Source: VSJD01 sp041653875 | Lineage (GTDB): Bacteria; Verrucomicrobiota; Kiritimatiellia; JAAZAB01 | Assembly (NCBI GenBank): GCA_041653875.1 | Contig: JBAZEM010000001.1 | Coordinates: 124,001 to 188,000, forward strand | Direction: 5' to 3' | Length of the DNA: 64,000 nt | In this document: positions 8,937 through 17,583 of the stretch, one piece after another | Position numbering within the stretch: position 1 is the stretch's first letter | Layout of the letters: the number at the start of each line of letters is the position of its first letter | Made by a program: the position numbers and the translations under genes | Notes under the pieces: generated by a model | Databases searched by the model: none | Seen by the model: the letters and a program-made list of their open reading frames with translations, nothing else | What the model was told of the DNA's origin: nothing

Positions 8937-10430
8937 ATGCCGGCGTGGAATGAATTAACCTTGCATGGCGCAAAAGCGCGCCTTGATCATGGCGACGGCG
9001 CTTCCCGGGATCTGGTCGGAACGCTTCTGGGCGCGATTCGCGCGCGGGATCCGCAGATCCAGGGTTACTTGGAGGTTGATGAAGCCGACGCACTGCGGCA
9101 GGCCGAGGCCGCCGACGCGCTTCGCAAGAAAGGGGGCAAGGGCAAACTCCTGGGGGTGCCGATTGCGATCAAGGACCTGCTCAATGTTCAGGGCCAGTCT
9201 TGCCGTTGCGCTTCCCGCATGCTGGAGGGGTATCGTTCGCCTTATGATGCCACGGCCATTGCCCGATTGCGCGCCGAGGGCGCCTTGTTCGTGGGCCGCG
9301 CCAACATGGATGAGTTTGCCATGGGGTCCACCACCGAAAACTCGGCGTTTCAGATCACGCATAATCCCTGGGACTTGGCCCGTGTGCCCGGCGGATCGAG
9401 CGGCGGGTCCGGGGCGGTTGTTGCCGCTGATGAAGCCCTTGCCGCGCTGGGCAGCGATACGGGCGGTTCCGTGCGTTTGCCGGCGTCATTTTGCGGCTGT
9501 GTCGGGCTCAAGCCGACTTACGGCCGGATTTCGCGCTACGGACTCACGGCATTCGCTTCGTCGCTGGATCAGATCGGGCCCCTGACCAAGGATATCCGCG
9601 ATGCCGCCCTGTTGCTCCAGATCATGGCCGGCCATGACGACATGGATTCCACCTCCAGCCCGGCGCCGGTGCCCGACTATACGGCCAGCCTTCGGAAAGA
9701 TTTGAAGGGCATGAAGCTGGGCCTTCCCAAGGAATATTTTATCGACGGAGTGGAGCCGGAAGTGGCGCATTGCATTCAGCAGGCCATCCGGCATTGCGAG
9801 GGCCTGGGCGCGACCATCGTGGATGTCAGCCTGCCCATGACACCCTATGCCATTGCCACCTATTACATCATTGCCTGCGCGGAAGCCTCGGCCAACCTGG
9901 CGCGCTTCGACGGCGTGCGCTATGGGTTCCGGGTCAAAGACGCCGCCGATCCCTTGGACATGTACCGGCGCACCCGCGCGGCCGGATTCGGCTCGGAAGT
10001 CAAGCGCCGCATTATCCTGGGCGCCTACGTGCTCAGCAGCGGATATTACGATGCGTATTATGTCCGCGCCCAGAAAGTGCGCGCCTTGATCCGCGCCGAT
10101 TTCGACAAGGTGTTCCAGGCCTGCGATGCGCTCTTGACCCCGGTGGCGCCGACGGCGGCGTATCGGCTCGGCGAAAAAACCGCCGATCCGCTCCAGATGT
10201 ATCTGAGCGACATTTTTACGGCATCGGTGAATCTGGCCGGCATCTGTGCGCTGTCGGTTCCCTGCGGCTTCACGAGCGCCAATCTGCCGGTGGGGCTCCA
10301 AATCGTGGGCCCGGCCTTCGGCGAGGAAACCATCTTGCGGGCGGGCTATGCCTATGAACAGAGCACGGACTGGCGGCTTAGAAAAACGGAAGACGGAAGG
10401 CGGAAGGCGGACACCAGACGCCAGCCCTGA
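8937..10430 (+). CDS. gatA: Asp-tRNA(Asn)/Glu-tRNA(Gln) amidotransferase subunit A
   Basis: 497 residues; AAGGA precedes ATG 8937. The amidase-signature triad is present: Lys in VPIAIKD (about 80), and the two serines in PGGSSGGSGA and SDTGGSVR (about 155 and 180). GatA releases ammonia from glutamine, which travels to GatB. The catalytic domain ends near DWRLRK; the last ~18 residues (TEDGRRKADTRRQP) look encoded by dispersed repeat sequence rather than by native gatA. Confidence 0.95.
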   Translation: MPAWNELTLHGAKARLDHGDGASRDLVGTLLGAIRARDPQIQGYLEVDEADALRQAEAADALRKKGGKGKLLGVPIAIKDLLNVQGQSCRCASRMLEGYRSPYDATAIARLRAEGALFVGRANMDEFAMGSTTENSAFQITHNPWDLARVPGGSSGGSGAVVAADEALAALGSDTGGSVRLPASFCGCVGLKPTYGRISRYGLTAFASSLDQIGPLTKDIRDAALLLQIMAGHDDMDSTSSPAPVPDYTASLRKDLKGMKLGLPKEYFIDGVEPEVAHCIQQAIRHCEGLGATIVDVSLPMTPYAIATYYIIACAEASANLARFDGVRYGFRVKDAADPLDMYRRTRAAGFGSEVKRRIILGAYVLSSGYYDAYYVRAQKVRALIRADFDKVFQACDALLTPVAPTAAYRLGEKTADPLQMYLSDIFTASVNLAGICALSVPCGFTSANLPVGLQIVGPAFGEETILRAGYAYEQSTDWRLRKTEDGRRKADTRRQP

Positions 10431-10463
10431 TTAAAAGGACAAAGGCGGGATTGAAATCGGCAA

Positions 10464-10499
10464 CCTGCCCGCAATGCCGCGCATAGCGCTACAGGCGGG
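10464..10499 (+). repeat. 36-bp hairpin repeat (copy 2)
   Basis: Same 36-bp unit as in thiL, with a few substitutions, in the gatA-gatB gap and same orientation. It ends 24 bases before the gatB start. Confidence 0.75.
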
Positions 10500-10522
10500 T
10501 CCCAAATCGAAAATTCAGCGAG

Positions 10523-11947
10523 ATGAATTACCTAACCACCATCGGCCTGGAAGTGCATGTCCAGTTACAGACGCGGACCAAGATGTTCTGCGCCTGCCGG
10601 ACCGATTTTGGCGCGGCGCCCAACACGCAGGTCTGTCCGGTCTGCCTGGGGTATCCCGGTGCCCTGCCGGTCATCAACCAGGAAGCCATTCGTCTGACCG
10701 TCATGACGGGGCTCATGGTGGGTTCACGCATCAATCCGTGGAGCAAGTTCGACCGAAAAAACTATTTCTACCCGGACATGCCCAAAAACTATCAGATTAC
10801 CCAGTTCGACCAGCCCTTGTGCATCGGCGGCGCGGTGGAAATCGACTGCCGGGGGCAGACCCGGTCGGTCCGTCTGACCCGCATTCATTTGGAGGAGGAT
10901 GTCGCCAAGAACATGCACATCCGCGACCAGAGCCGGGTGGATTTCAACCGCGCCGGTCACCCCTTGATGGAAATTGTGACCGAGCCCGACATGCACTCGC
11001 CGGAGGAGGCTTTCGCCTTCCTGTTGGCGCTCAAGCAAATCCTGGTTTATGGCCTGATCAGTCCCTGCAACCTGGAGGAGGGCAACCTGCGTTGCGACGT
11101 CAACTGCAGTGTGCGGCCGGAAGGGCAGACCACGCTCGGCACGAAAACCGAGATCAAGAACATGAACACTTTCAAGGGCGTGCACCAGGCCCTCACGCAC
11201 GAAATCCAGCGGCAGGTTGCCGCGCTGGCCGCCGGCGAGAGCATCGTGCAGGAGACACGCCGCTTCGACTCCGACCGGGGCGTGACCGAAAGCATGCGCA
11301 CCAAGGAGGATGCCCACGACTACCGTTATTTCCCCGACCCCGACTTGATGCCGGTGACGCTGACGGACGAACAAATCGAGGCCTGGAAAAGCATGTTGCC
11401 GGAATTGCCCCGTCAGCGTTGCGAGCGGCTGGAGCGCGAATACGCCTTGCCGGCCTACGATGCCAAGGTGCTCTCCGCGGATAAATACGTGGCCGATTTT
11501 TTCGAGGAGGCGGCGCGCGGCGCGGCCAATCCCAAAACCGTTTCCAACTGGATCATGACGGAAATGATGCGCTTGCTGGCGGAAAAGGAGCTTGAGATCC
11601 GGCAGGCCAAGATCACACCCCGGGCGCTGGCCGGCTTGATCGGACTCCTTGAGTCCCATGCGATCAATTCCGCCGGCGCCAAGACCATCTTTGCGGTCCT
11701 GTTCGAGAAAGGCGGCGATCCCGCCGAACTGGTCGGTCAATTAGGCTTGGCGCAGGTGAGCGACACCGGGGCCTTGGAAGCCTGGGTGCGCCAGGCGGTG
11801 GAAGGCAATCCCAAGTCGGTTTCCGATTACCGCTCCGGCAAGGAAGCTGCGTTCAAGTTTCTGATGGGCCAGATCATGCGTTTTAGTAAAGGCAAGGCCA
11901 ATCCGCAGATAGTGCAGGACTTGCTGAAAAAGCAATTGGGTGTATGA
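10523..11947 (+). CDS. gatB: Asp-tRNA(Asn)/Glu-tRNA(Gln) amidotransferase subunit B
   Basis: 474 residues. Starts TTIGLEVHVQLQT, the GatB signature. CRTDFG and CPVCLGYPGALP hold the zinc-binding cysteines; DFNRAGHPLMEIVTEPD and EEGNLRCDVNCSVR are catalytic-domain blocks. A YqeY-like tail domain covers about 330-474. GatB activates the mischarged tRNA and transfers ammonia from GatA. Its presence implies a missing direct GlnRS and/or AsnRS route. Confidence 0.95.
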   Translation: MNYLTTIGLEVHVQLQTRTKMFCACRTDFGAAPNTQVCPVCLGYPGALPVINQEAIRLTVMTGLMVGSRINPWSKFDRKNYFYPDMPKNYQITQFDQPLCIGGAVEIDCRGQTRSVRLTRIHLEEDVAKNMHIRDQSRVDFNRAGHPLMEIVTEPDMHSPEEAFAFLLALKQILVYGLISPCNLEEGNLRCDVNCSVRPEGQTTLGTKTEIKNMNTFKGVHQALTHEIQRQVAALAAGESIVQETRRFDSDRGVTESMRTKEDAHDYRYFPDPDLMPVTLTDEQIEAWKSMLPELPRQRCERLEREYALPAYDAKVLSADKYVADFFEEAARGAANPKTVSNWIMTEMMRLLAEKELEIRQAKITPRALAGLIGLLESHAINSAGAKTIFAVLFEKGGDPAELVGQLGLAQVSDTGALEAWVRQAVEGNPKSVSDYRSGKEAAFKFLMGQIMRFSKGKANPQIVQDLLKKQLGV

Positions 11948-12333
11948 TGCCCCCAGAATACAGAAGTCAGTAGTCAGGATTCAGAATATATACGCTGAAT
12001 GTAACAACTCAGGTAGTCAGGAGTCAGAATTCAGGATACAGAATAAAATACGTAAGAATCGGAAGAACGCGACAGACATTCCGCCAAGGCCTTGTGTTTA
12101 GCGCCGATTCTCTTCGTATTCGCTGGCCTATACGGGTTCCTTATTCTGACTACCTGCCCGCAGTGCTACGCACAGCGTTGCAGGCGGGCTGACTCCTGAA
12201 TTCTGACTCCTGAGCAGTTACCGCTGAATAACATGATTGTTGGCGATGATTCGCATTTATTCTGAATTCTGTCTCCTGAATCCTGAATTCCGGCAAAACG
12301 CGAGTTTGGCAATTGATTCGATGGTGTGCTTCC
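11948..12333. other. Repeat-filled gap, no gene seen
   Basis: 386 bp between gatB and pilB. It is packed with GTCAGGAGTCAGAATTCAGGA-like strings in both orientations and one 36-bp hairpin. No supported coding frame and no clear promoter. The strings are low-complexity variants of a GTCAG/CTGAC unit found throughout the window. Confidence 0.6.
12153..12188 (+). repeat. 36-bp hairpin repeat (copy 3)
   Basis: Same unit and orientation as at 6975. It sits between TGACTA and CTGACTCCTG strings, so the two repeat types are nested or inserted side by side, as also at 30092. Confidence 0.75.
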
Positions 12334-14028
12334 ATGACCGCCAACGACGACAACATCGTAGAGATCCTCAAGGATGTCGGGCTGATCAAGACCGAGCAGA
12401 TCGAGGCGGCCAAAGCCGCGGCCGGCGGCCGGCACCAAAGCATCCTGGACGTGCTGATCGAACAGGGCGTCATCTCCAAGATGGAAGTGCTGAAGACCGT
12501 GGCCATGCAATTGGGCATGGATGTCATCGTGCTGGCCGACCATGAAATCCCCGCGGAAGTTATCCAGCAGGTTCCGGCGGCGATTGCCCGCCGGTATAAA
12601 GTTGTGCCCGTTTTCGACAACGAAAGTACGCTCAGCGTGGCCCTGAGCGATCCTTTGAATATCGAGACGCTGGACAGCCTGCGCTATCTGCTCAAGCGCA
12701 ACGTTGACGGCGTTGTGGCGGCCGACGAGGAGATTAGCGAGGCGCTGGACAAGTATTACGGCCGCGTCGAAAAATCCATGGAGGAACTGCTGACCCCCAG
12801 CCAGTCCGCGGATGCCATGGTGCGCATGGACGATACGGCGGATGAGACCTCCGCCACCGATGTGGATGCGCCGATCATCAAATTAGTCAGCCTGATCATC
12901 ATGGAGGCCCAGCGCAGTCGGGCCTCCGATATTCATGTCGAGCCGCTCGAAACGCGCTTCCGCATTCGCTACCGGATTGACGGTGTTCTGCGCGAGGTGG
13001 AACCGCCCCCCAAGCGCCTGCAGGCCGTGATTCTCAGCCGGATCAAGCTCATGGCGGGCATGAAGCTCTCCGAAAAACGGGTGCCTCAGGATGGCCGTAT
13101 CCAGATCAACGTGGCCGGCGAGGATTTGGATCTGCGCGTGTCCACCGTGCCGTCCTCGCACGGCGAGAGTATCGTCATGCGTATTCTCAACAAACAGAGC
13201 CTCCTGCTTGGCCTGCCCAAACTGGGCCTGTTCGCCGACGATCAGCAGATTTTCGAGCGCCTGATCAGCATGCCCGACGGCATTCTCCTGCTGACCGGCC
13301 CGACCGGGTCGGGCAAGACCACGACGCTATATGCCTGCCTCAATCACCTGAACCGGCCCGATCGCAAGATCATCACGGTGGAAGACCCGGTCGAGTACCG
13401 TATTTCCGGCATCAATCAGGTGCAAGTGCGCGAAGACATCGGGCTTACCTTCCCGGCGGTTCTGCGCTCCATCCTGCGTCAGGCGCCCAACATCATCATG
13501 GTGGGCGAAATTCGCGACTTCGAGACGGCGGAAATTGCCGTCAACGCCTCGTTGACCGGCCACTTGGTGTTCAGCACCCTGCACACGAACGACGCTCCCA
13601 GCGCCATTCCGCGGCTCATGGATATGGGAGTCAAGCCCTTCCTGCTGGCTTCTTCCATCCGGGCGACGATTGCCCAGCGCCTGGTGCGCGTGATCTGCGA
13701 GAAGTGCGGCGCGGCCTACGCGCCCACGGAACGGGAAATCGGCCTGCTGGGCAATGCCGCCGGCCAGTTCAAGGACGTTAAACTGCTCAAGGGCAAGGGT
13801 TGCGCCGCTTGCGGGCAGACGGGCTATCGCGGGCGCAAGGGTCTTTATGAAATTTTCGTGATTAATGACGAAGTGCGCGATATGATTTATAATAAAACCC
13901 CGCTGGTCGAACTGCGCGCCCGGGCGCGGGATTTGGGCATGCGGACCTTGCGCGAGGACGGCCTGCGCAAGGTGGTGTCCGGTATTACGACCCTGGAAGA
14001 AGTGCTCTTGGCGACAATGGGAGATTAA
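12334..14028 (+). CDS. GspE/PilB-family type II/IV pilus assembly ATPase (first copy)
   Basis: 564 residues from ATG 12334. An MshEN-type N-terminal domain (about 1-150) precedes the secretion ATPase domain: GPTGSGKTTTLYA (Walker A, about 322), IIMVGEIRDFETAE (Walker B) and STLHTNDAPSAIPRLMDMG. Cysteines CEKC (about 453) and CAAC (about 489) form the zinc finger that distinguishes GspE/PilB from PilT. It powers pilus or pseudopilus extension at the inner membrane. It is followed directly by pilT and a second pilB-like gene. Confidence 0.88.
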   Translation: MTANDDNIVEILKDVGLIKTEQIEAAKAAAGGRHQSILDVLIEQGVISKMEVLKTVAMQLGMDVIVLADHEIPAEVIQQVPAAIARRYKVVPVFDNESTLSVALSDPLNIETLDSLRYLLKRNVDGVVAADEEISEALDKYYGRVEKSMEELLTPSQSADAMVRMDDTADETSATDVDAPIIKLVSLIIMEAQRSRASDIHVEPLETRFRIRYRIDGVLREVEPPPKRLQAVILSRIKLMAGMKLSEKRVPQDGRIQINVAGEDLDLRVSTVPSSHGESIVMRILNKQSLLLGLPKLGLFADDQQIFERLISMPDGILLLTGPTGSGKTTTLYACLNHLNRPDRKIITVEDPVEYRISGINQVQVREDIGLTFPAVLRSILRQAPNIIMVGEIRDFETAEIAVNASLTGHLVFSTLHTNDAPSAIPRLMDMGVKPFLLASSIRATIAQRLVRVICEKCGAAYAPTEREIGLLGNAAGQFKDVKLLKGKGCAACGQTGYRGRKGLYEIFVINDEVRDMIYNKTPLVELRARARDLGMRTLREDGLRKVVSGITTLEEVLLATMGD

Positions 14029-14034
14029 TGCACT

Positions 14035-15129
14035 ATGACTATGGCGCCCGATAAAATCGGTATGAACGAACTGCTGGAGTCGGGGGTGGGCGAAGGCGCC
14101 TCCGACCTGCATTTGGCCGTCGGCCTGCCGCCCATGCTGCGGATCAATGGCGGATTGCAGCCTCTGGATTGCGGGCCGCTGATGCCGGAAGACACGGAGC
14201 GGCTGATGAAAAGCATCACTTCCGAAAGCTACCAGCAGAAAATCCGCGAGATCGGCGGATGCGATTACGGGTTCAGTTTCGGCGCCAAGGCGCGTTTCCG
14301 CGTCAGCGCCTTCAAGCAGAAGGGGCATGTCGGCATGGTGCTCCGGCAAATCCCCGGCAAACTGGTTTCCCTGGATGAGATTGGGCTCACGGCGCAGGTC
14401 AAGGACATGTTATATCGCCCGCGCGGCCTGATTCTGGTGACCGGTCCGACCGGGAGCGGCAAGACCACCACCCTGGCCAGCATGATCAACCTGATCAATG
14501 TCGAGCGCGATTGTCATATTATCACCATCGAGGATCCGATCGAATATTACCACGATCACAAGCGCTCGATCGTTACCCAGCGCGAGATCGGGGTGGACGT
14601 GCCTAATTTCAAGGAGGCCTTGCGCCGGGCGCTCCGCCAGGACCCGGACGTCATTCTCGTGGGCGAAATGCGCGACCTGGAAACCATGGAAGCGGCCATC
14701 ACGGCCGCGGAAACCGGCCATCTTGTGCTGGCCACCCTGCACACCACCGGCGCCGCGCGCACGGTGGACCGCATTGTGGATGCGTTCCCGACGAGCCAAC
14801 AGGAGCAAATCCGCACGCAACTGGCCTCCAGCATTATCGCGGTGGTCTCGCAACTGCTCATGGTGCGGCAGGACCGTCCCGGGCGCGTGGCGGCTTTCGA
14901 GATCATGATCACCACGCCTTCGATTCAGAACCTGATCCGTGACAACAAGAGTTTCCGGATCACCTCGGACATTCAGACCGGCGCCAAATGGGGGATGATC
15001 AGCCTGGATGCCCACCTGATGTTGCTTTATGAAAAGGGCATTATCAGCTACGAAGACCTGATTGCCAAGGCCCATGACCCGGATTCCATCGTCGAAAAAA
15101 TGCGGGCCAATCCCGTCAAACGCAAGTGA
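14035..15129 (+). CDS. pilT: PilT-family type IV pilus retraction ATPase
   Basis: 364 residues, starting 6 bp after the previous stop. GPTGSGKTTTLASM (Walker A, about 136), ILVGEMRDLETMEAAITAAETGHLV (Walker B and the PilT-specific block) and TLHTTGAARTVDRIVDAFP are diagnostic, and there is no zinc finger. PilT depolymerises the pilus, giving twitching motility or DNA uptake. Lying between two extension-type ATPases it is part of one operon. ATG 14041 is an alternative start. Confidence 0.9.
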   Translation: MTMAPDKIGMNELLESGVGEGASDLHLAVGLPPMLRINGGLQPLDCGPLMPEDTERLMKSITSESYQQKIREIGGCDYGFSFGAKARFRVSAFKQKGHVGMVLRQIPGKLVSLDEIGLTAQVKDMLYRPRGLILVTGPTGSGKTTTLASMINLINVERDCHIITIEDPIEYYHDHKRSIVTQREIGVDVPNFKEALRRALRQDPDVILVGEMRDLETMEAAITAAETGHLVLATLHTTGAARTVDRIVDAFPTSQQEQIRTQLASSIIAVVSQLLMVRQDRPGRVAAFEIMITTPSIQNLIRDNKSFRITSDIQTGAKWGMISLDAHLMLLYEKGIISYEDLIAKAHDPDSIVEKMRANPVKRK

Positions 15130-15138
15130 GGATTTTGT

Positions 15139-16848
15139 ATGGCGGAAGCAACAAACATGGACCCGCTTATACAGCTTCTCAAAGACAACAAGGTGGTCAA
15201 CGCCACCCAGGTCGAGGAGATCGTCGAGGAACAGAGGCGCACCGCGAACGCCGCGCGCAAGGTGATCCTGGACTTGGGTGTCGTCAAGGAGGAAGACCTG
15301 CTGGTCATGATCGCCAGCCATTTGGGCACCTCGGTCATCGACCTGAAAGAGCGCGAAATTCCCGATGAAGTGGTCAAGGCCATCCCCGCCAGCGTGGCGC
15401 GCATGTACAGCGTGGTGCCGATCAGCCTGGATGCCGGCGGCGTCGTCTTGGCCACGTCCCAACTGCTGGAGCCGGCGATGGTGGATGAGATCCGCTTCGT
15501 GCTGACCCGCGATCTCACCTTTGTGCTGGCCCGCGAGGAGGATGTCAAACTCAAGGTCAATAAGTTTTACGGGGAAGACAGCGATTCCATGAACGATATG
15601 CTCAATAAACTGGAAGCGGACATGGATTCGGACGGGGTTATGGAACTGACCGAGGACAAGGAGGACGAGACGGGCCTCGAGCAGGCCGCCAACGCCACCC
15701 CCGTCGTGCGTTTCGTCAATCTTGTGCTCTACGAGGCCGTCCAGTCGAAGGCCTCGGACGTGCATTTCGAGCCGTTCGAGCAGGAGTTCAAAATCCGCTA
15801 CCGGGTCGATGGCGCGCTCTATGAAATGTCGCCCCCCCCCCGGCGCCTGGCGCTCCCGATCATCTCGCGCATCAAGGTCATGTCCGGCCTGAATATCGCC
15901 GAGCGGCGCATACCCCAGGACGGACGTTTGCAGATGAACATGCTCGGGCGCCAGATCGATTTCCGCGTGTCCACCCTGCCGACCCAGTTCGGCGAAAGCG
16001 TGGTGTTGCGTATTCTCGACCGTTCCACCGTGTCGCTGGAACTGGAAAACCTTGGAATGCCCACCGAGGTTTACGATGCCTTCGTTGCCGATATCCAAAA
16101 GCCCAACGGCATCATCATCGTCACCGGCCCGACGGGTTCCGGTAAAACGACGACGCTTTATTCCGCTTTGCGGCGCATTAACACCGTGGACGTGAAACTG
16201 CTGACCGTTGAAGATCCGGTGGAATACGATATCGAGGGCATCATCCAGGTGCAGACCAATGAAGCCATCGGAGTGACTTTTCAGCGCTGTCTGCGCGCCT
16301 TCCTCCGCCAGGACCCGGATATTATCATGGTGGGCGAAATTCGCGATTTGGAAACGGCGGCCATTGCGATTCAATCGTCGCTGACCGGCCACCTGGTGCT
16401 CAGCACCCTGCACACCAATGACGCCGCCGGCGCTGTGACCCGCTTGATCGATATGAACGTCGAGCCGTTCCTGATTTCTTCCACGCTGGAGTCCGTGCTG
16501 GCCCAGCGCCTTGTCCGCACCATCTGCCGGAAATGCAAGACGCCCTTGCAACCCGACAAGACGCTTTTGGATCGGATCAATCTGACCGAGGAGGCCGTGG
16601 CGGGGCGTTCGTTCTACTACGGCAAAGGCTGTCCCGAATGCCATGAGACCGGCTACCGCGGCCGTAAATCCCTGGTGGAATACATGACGGTAACCGAGCC
16701 TATCCGCCAGCTGATCAACGAGCGCAAACCGACCCTGACCATTCGCGCCAAAGCCGTCGAATTGGGCATGCGCCTGTTGCGGGATGACGGGATCCGTAAT
16801 ATCCTGGATGGCTATACCACGGCCGAGGAAGTCCTGCGCTATACCTGA
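15139..16848 (+). CDS. GspE/PilB-family type II/IV pilus assembly ATPase (second copy)
   Basis: 569 residues, 9 bp after pilT. Same domain order as the first copy: MshEN-like N-terminus, a linker rich in Asp/Glu/Met (about 145-180), GPTGSGKTTTLYSAL (about 330), IIMVGEIRDLETAAIAI, CRKC and CPEC zinc-finger pairs. The two copies are clearly diverged, so they probably serve different machines (for example pilus and type II secretion) rather than being a recent duplication. No pilC, pilin or secretin genes are in the window. Confidence 0.88.
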   Translation: MAEATNMDPLIQLLKDNKVVNATQVEEIVEEQRRTANAARKVILDLGVVKEEDLLVMIASHLGTSVIDLKEREIPDEVVKAIPASVARMYSVVPISLDAGGVVLATSQLLEPAMVDEIRFVLTRDLTFVLAREEDVKLKVNKFYGEDSDSMNDMLNKLEADMDSDGVMELTEDKEDETGLEQAANATPVVRFVNLVLYEAVQSKASDVHFEPFEQEFKIRYRVDGALYEMSPPPRRLALPIISRIKVMSGLNIAERRIPQDGRLQMNMLGRQIDFRVSTLPTQFGESVVLRILDRSTVSLELENLGMPTEVYDAFVADIQKPNGIIIVTGPTGSGKTTTLYSALRRINTVDVKLLTVEDPVEYDIEGIIQVQTNEAIGVTFQRCLRAFLRQDPDIIMVGEIRDLETAAIAIQSSLTGHLVLSTLHTNDAAGAVTRLIDMNVEPFLISSTLESVLAQRLVRTICRKCKTPLQPDKTLLDRINLTEEAVAGRSFYYGKGCPECHETGYRGRKSLVEYMTVTEPIRQLINERKPTLTIRAKAVELGMRLLRDDGIRNILDGYTTAEEVLRYT

Positions 16849-16984
16849 GGCCAGAAGTCAGCGGTCAGAAGTCAGCGGTCAGAAATCAGAGATCAGACTG
16901 CTTATTCAAGAATGGCTTATCTTTTGCTGACTGACCTCTGACCTCTGACCTCTGACCTCTGACCTCTGATCTCTGATCTCTTCT
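16849..16984. repeat. Low-complexity GTCAG/CTGAC repeat block
   Basis: GTCAGCGGTCAGAAGTCAGCGGTC on one side and about six TGACCTC units on the other face each other, so the transcript could fold into a long imperfect hairpin. Separates the convergent pilB2 and dUTPase genes. Similar short blocks occur at about 6718-6745, 26900-27000 and 30240-30285. Confidence 0.7.
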
Positions 16985-17365
16985 TCAGATGTGCTTGCTG
17001 TCGTTCTCGTCCTTGGCGGTGTAACCCGAATCCTGCCGTTGGAAGTTGACTTCGTTTTTTTTGCGGTAGGCTTCGAAAATGTCTTCCGCCGACATCTCCA
17101 GCACCTGGGCCAGCGAAACCAGGAAATGAAACAGGTCGGCGACTTCCACGCGCGCGTTTTGCTTGTCGAACTTCTGGTACTTGGCCCACCATTTCCACGG
17201 CACGCTGTCGGTCAGCTCCGCCACCTCCTGGGTCATGGCCCGGCAGTAGTTGAGGACCCATTCCGGCTTGCGCTCTTCCGGCATGTGCAAGGTGTCCACG
17301 CCGATGCGTTGATTCAGTTCGGACTGCATTCTGAAAATCTCGGCCAGCATGTCTTTGTCCGGCAT
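16985..17365 (-). CDS. Dimeric (all-alpha) dUTP diphosphatase
   Basis: 126 residues read from 17365; GAAAGGAC lies about 6 bases upstream of the start. QEVAELTDSVPWKWWAK and VEVADLFHFLVSLAQVL give the paired acidic metal-binding motifs, and YRKKNEVNFQRQDSGY matches the C-terminal block of the dUTPase_2 family. It hydrolyses dUTP to dUMP, limiting uracil in DNA and feeding dTMP synthesis. It is shorter than phage and kinetoplastid members. An MazG-type NTP pyrophosphatase is the alternative reading. Confidence 0.8.
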   Translation of the reverse strand: MPDKDMLAEIFRMQSELNQRIGVDTLHMPEERKPEWVLNYCRAMTQEVAELTDSVPWKWWAKYQKFDKQNARVEVADLFHFLVSLAQVLEMSAEDIFEAYRKKNEVNFQRQDSGYTAKDENDSKHI

Positions 17366-17499
17366 GATTTTGTCCTTTCGATTTTGAAAATACCGTTAGC
17401 CGCAATAACAGACGGCATACCTTAGCGGGTCGGCGTGCGTTTTACAAGCCGGGTCGGAAATTTGACGGCAAATTCGGATGATTTAGGTCCATTCGCCGC

Positions 17500-17527
17500 T
17501 TGACATGCCTGCCCGCTTATTTACACT
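17500..17527 (+). promoter_or_regulatory. Candidate promoter for the Gfo/Idh/MocA oxidoreductase gene
   Basis: TTGACA (17500-17505), 16-bp spacer, TACACT (17522-17527), about 57 bases before ATG 17584. The -35 box is perfect, the -10 fair. Confidence 0.45.
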
Positions 17528-17583
17528 TCTGTGACCAAGGCGGATTATTTCCGTCAATACCAATCACGGGAGGCGCATTTATA

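Noticed and set aside
14410..16644. A 744-codon open frame antisense to pilT and the second pilB
   Set aside because: Same cause: two genuine ATPase genes on the plus strand account for the sequence, and the antisense product is compositionally odd with no motif.
16918..16982. Possible CRISPR array in the CTGACCTC tandem block
   Set aside because: Units are only 7-8 bp with no spacers, and there are no cas genes in the window.
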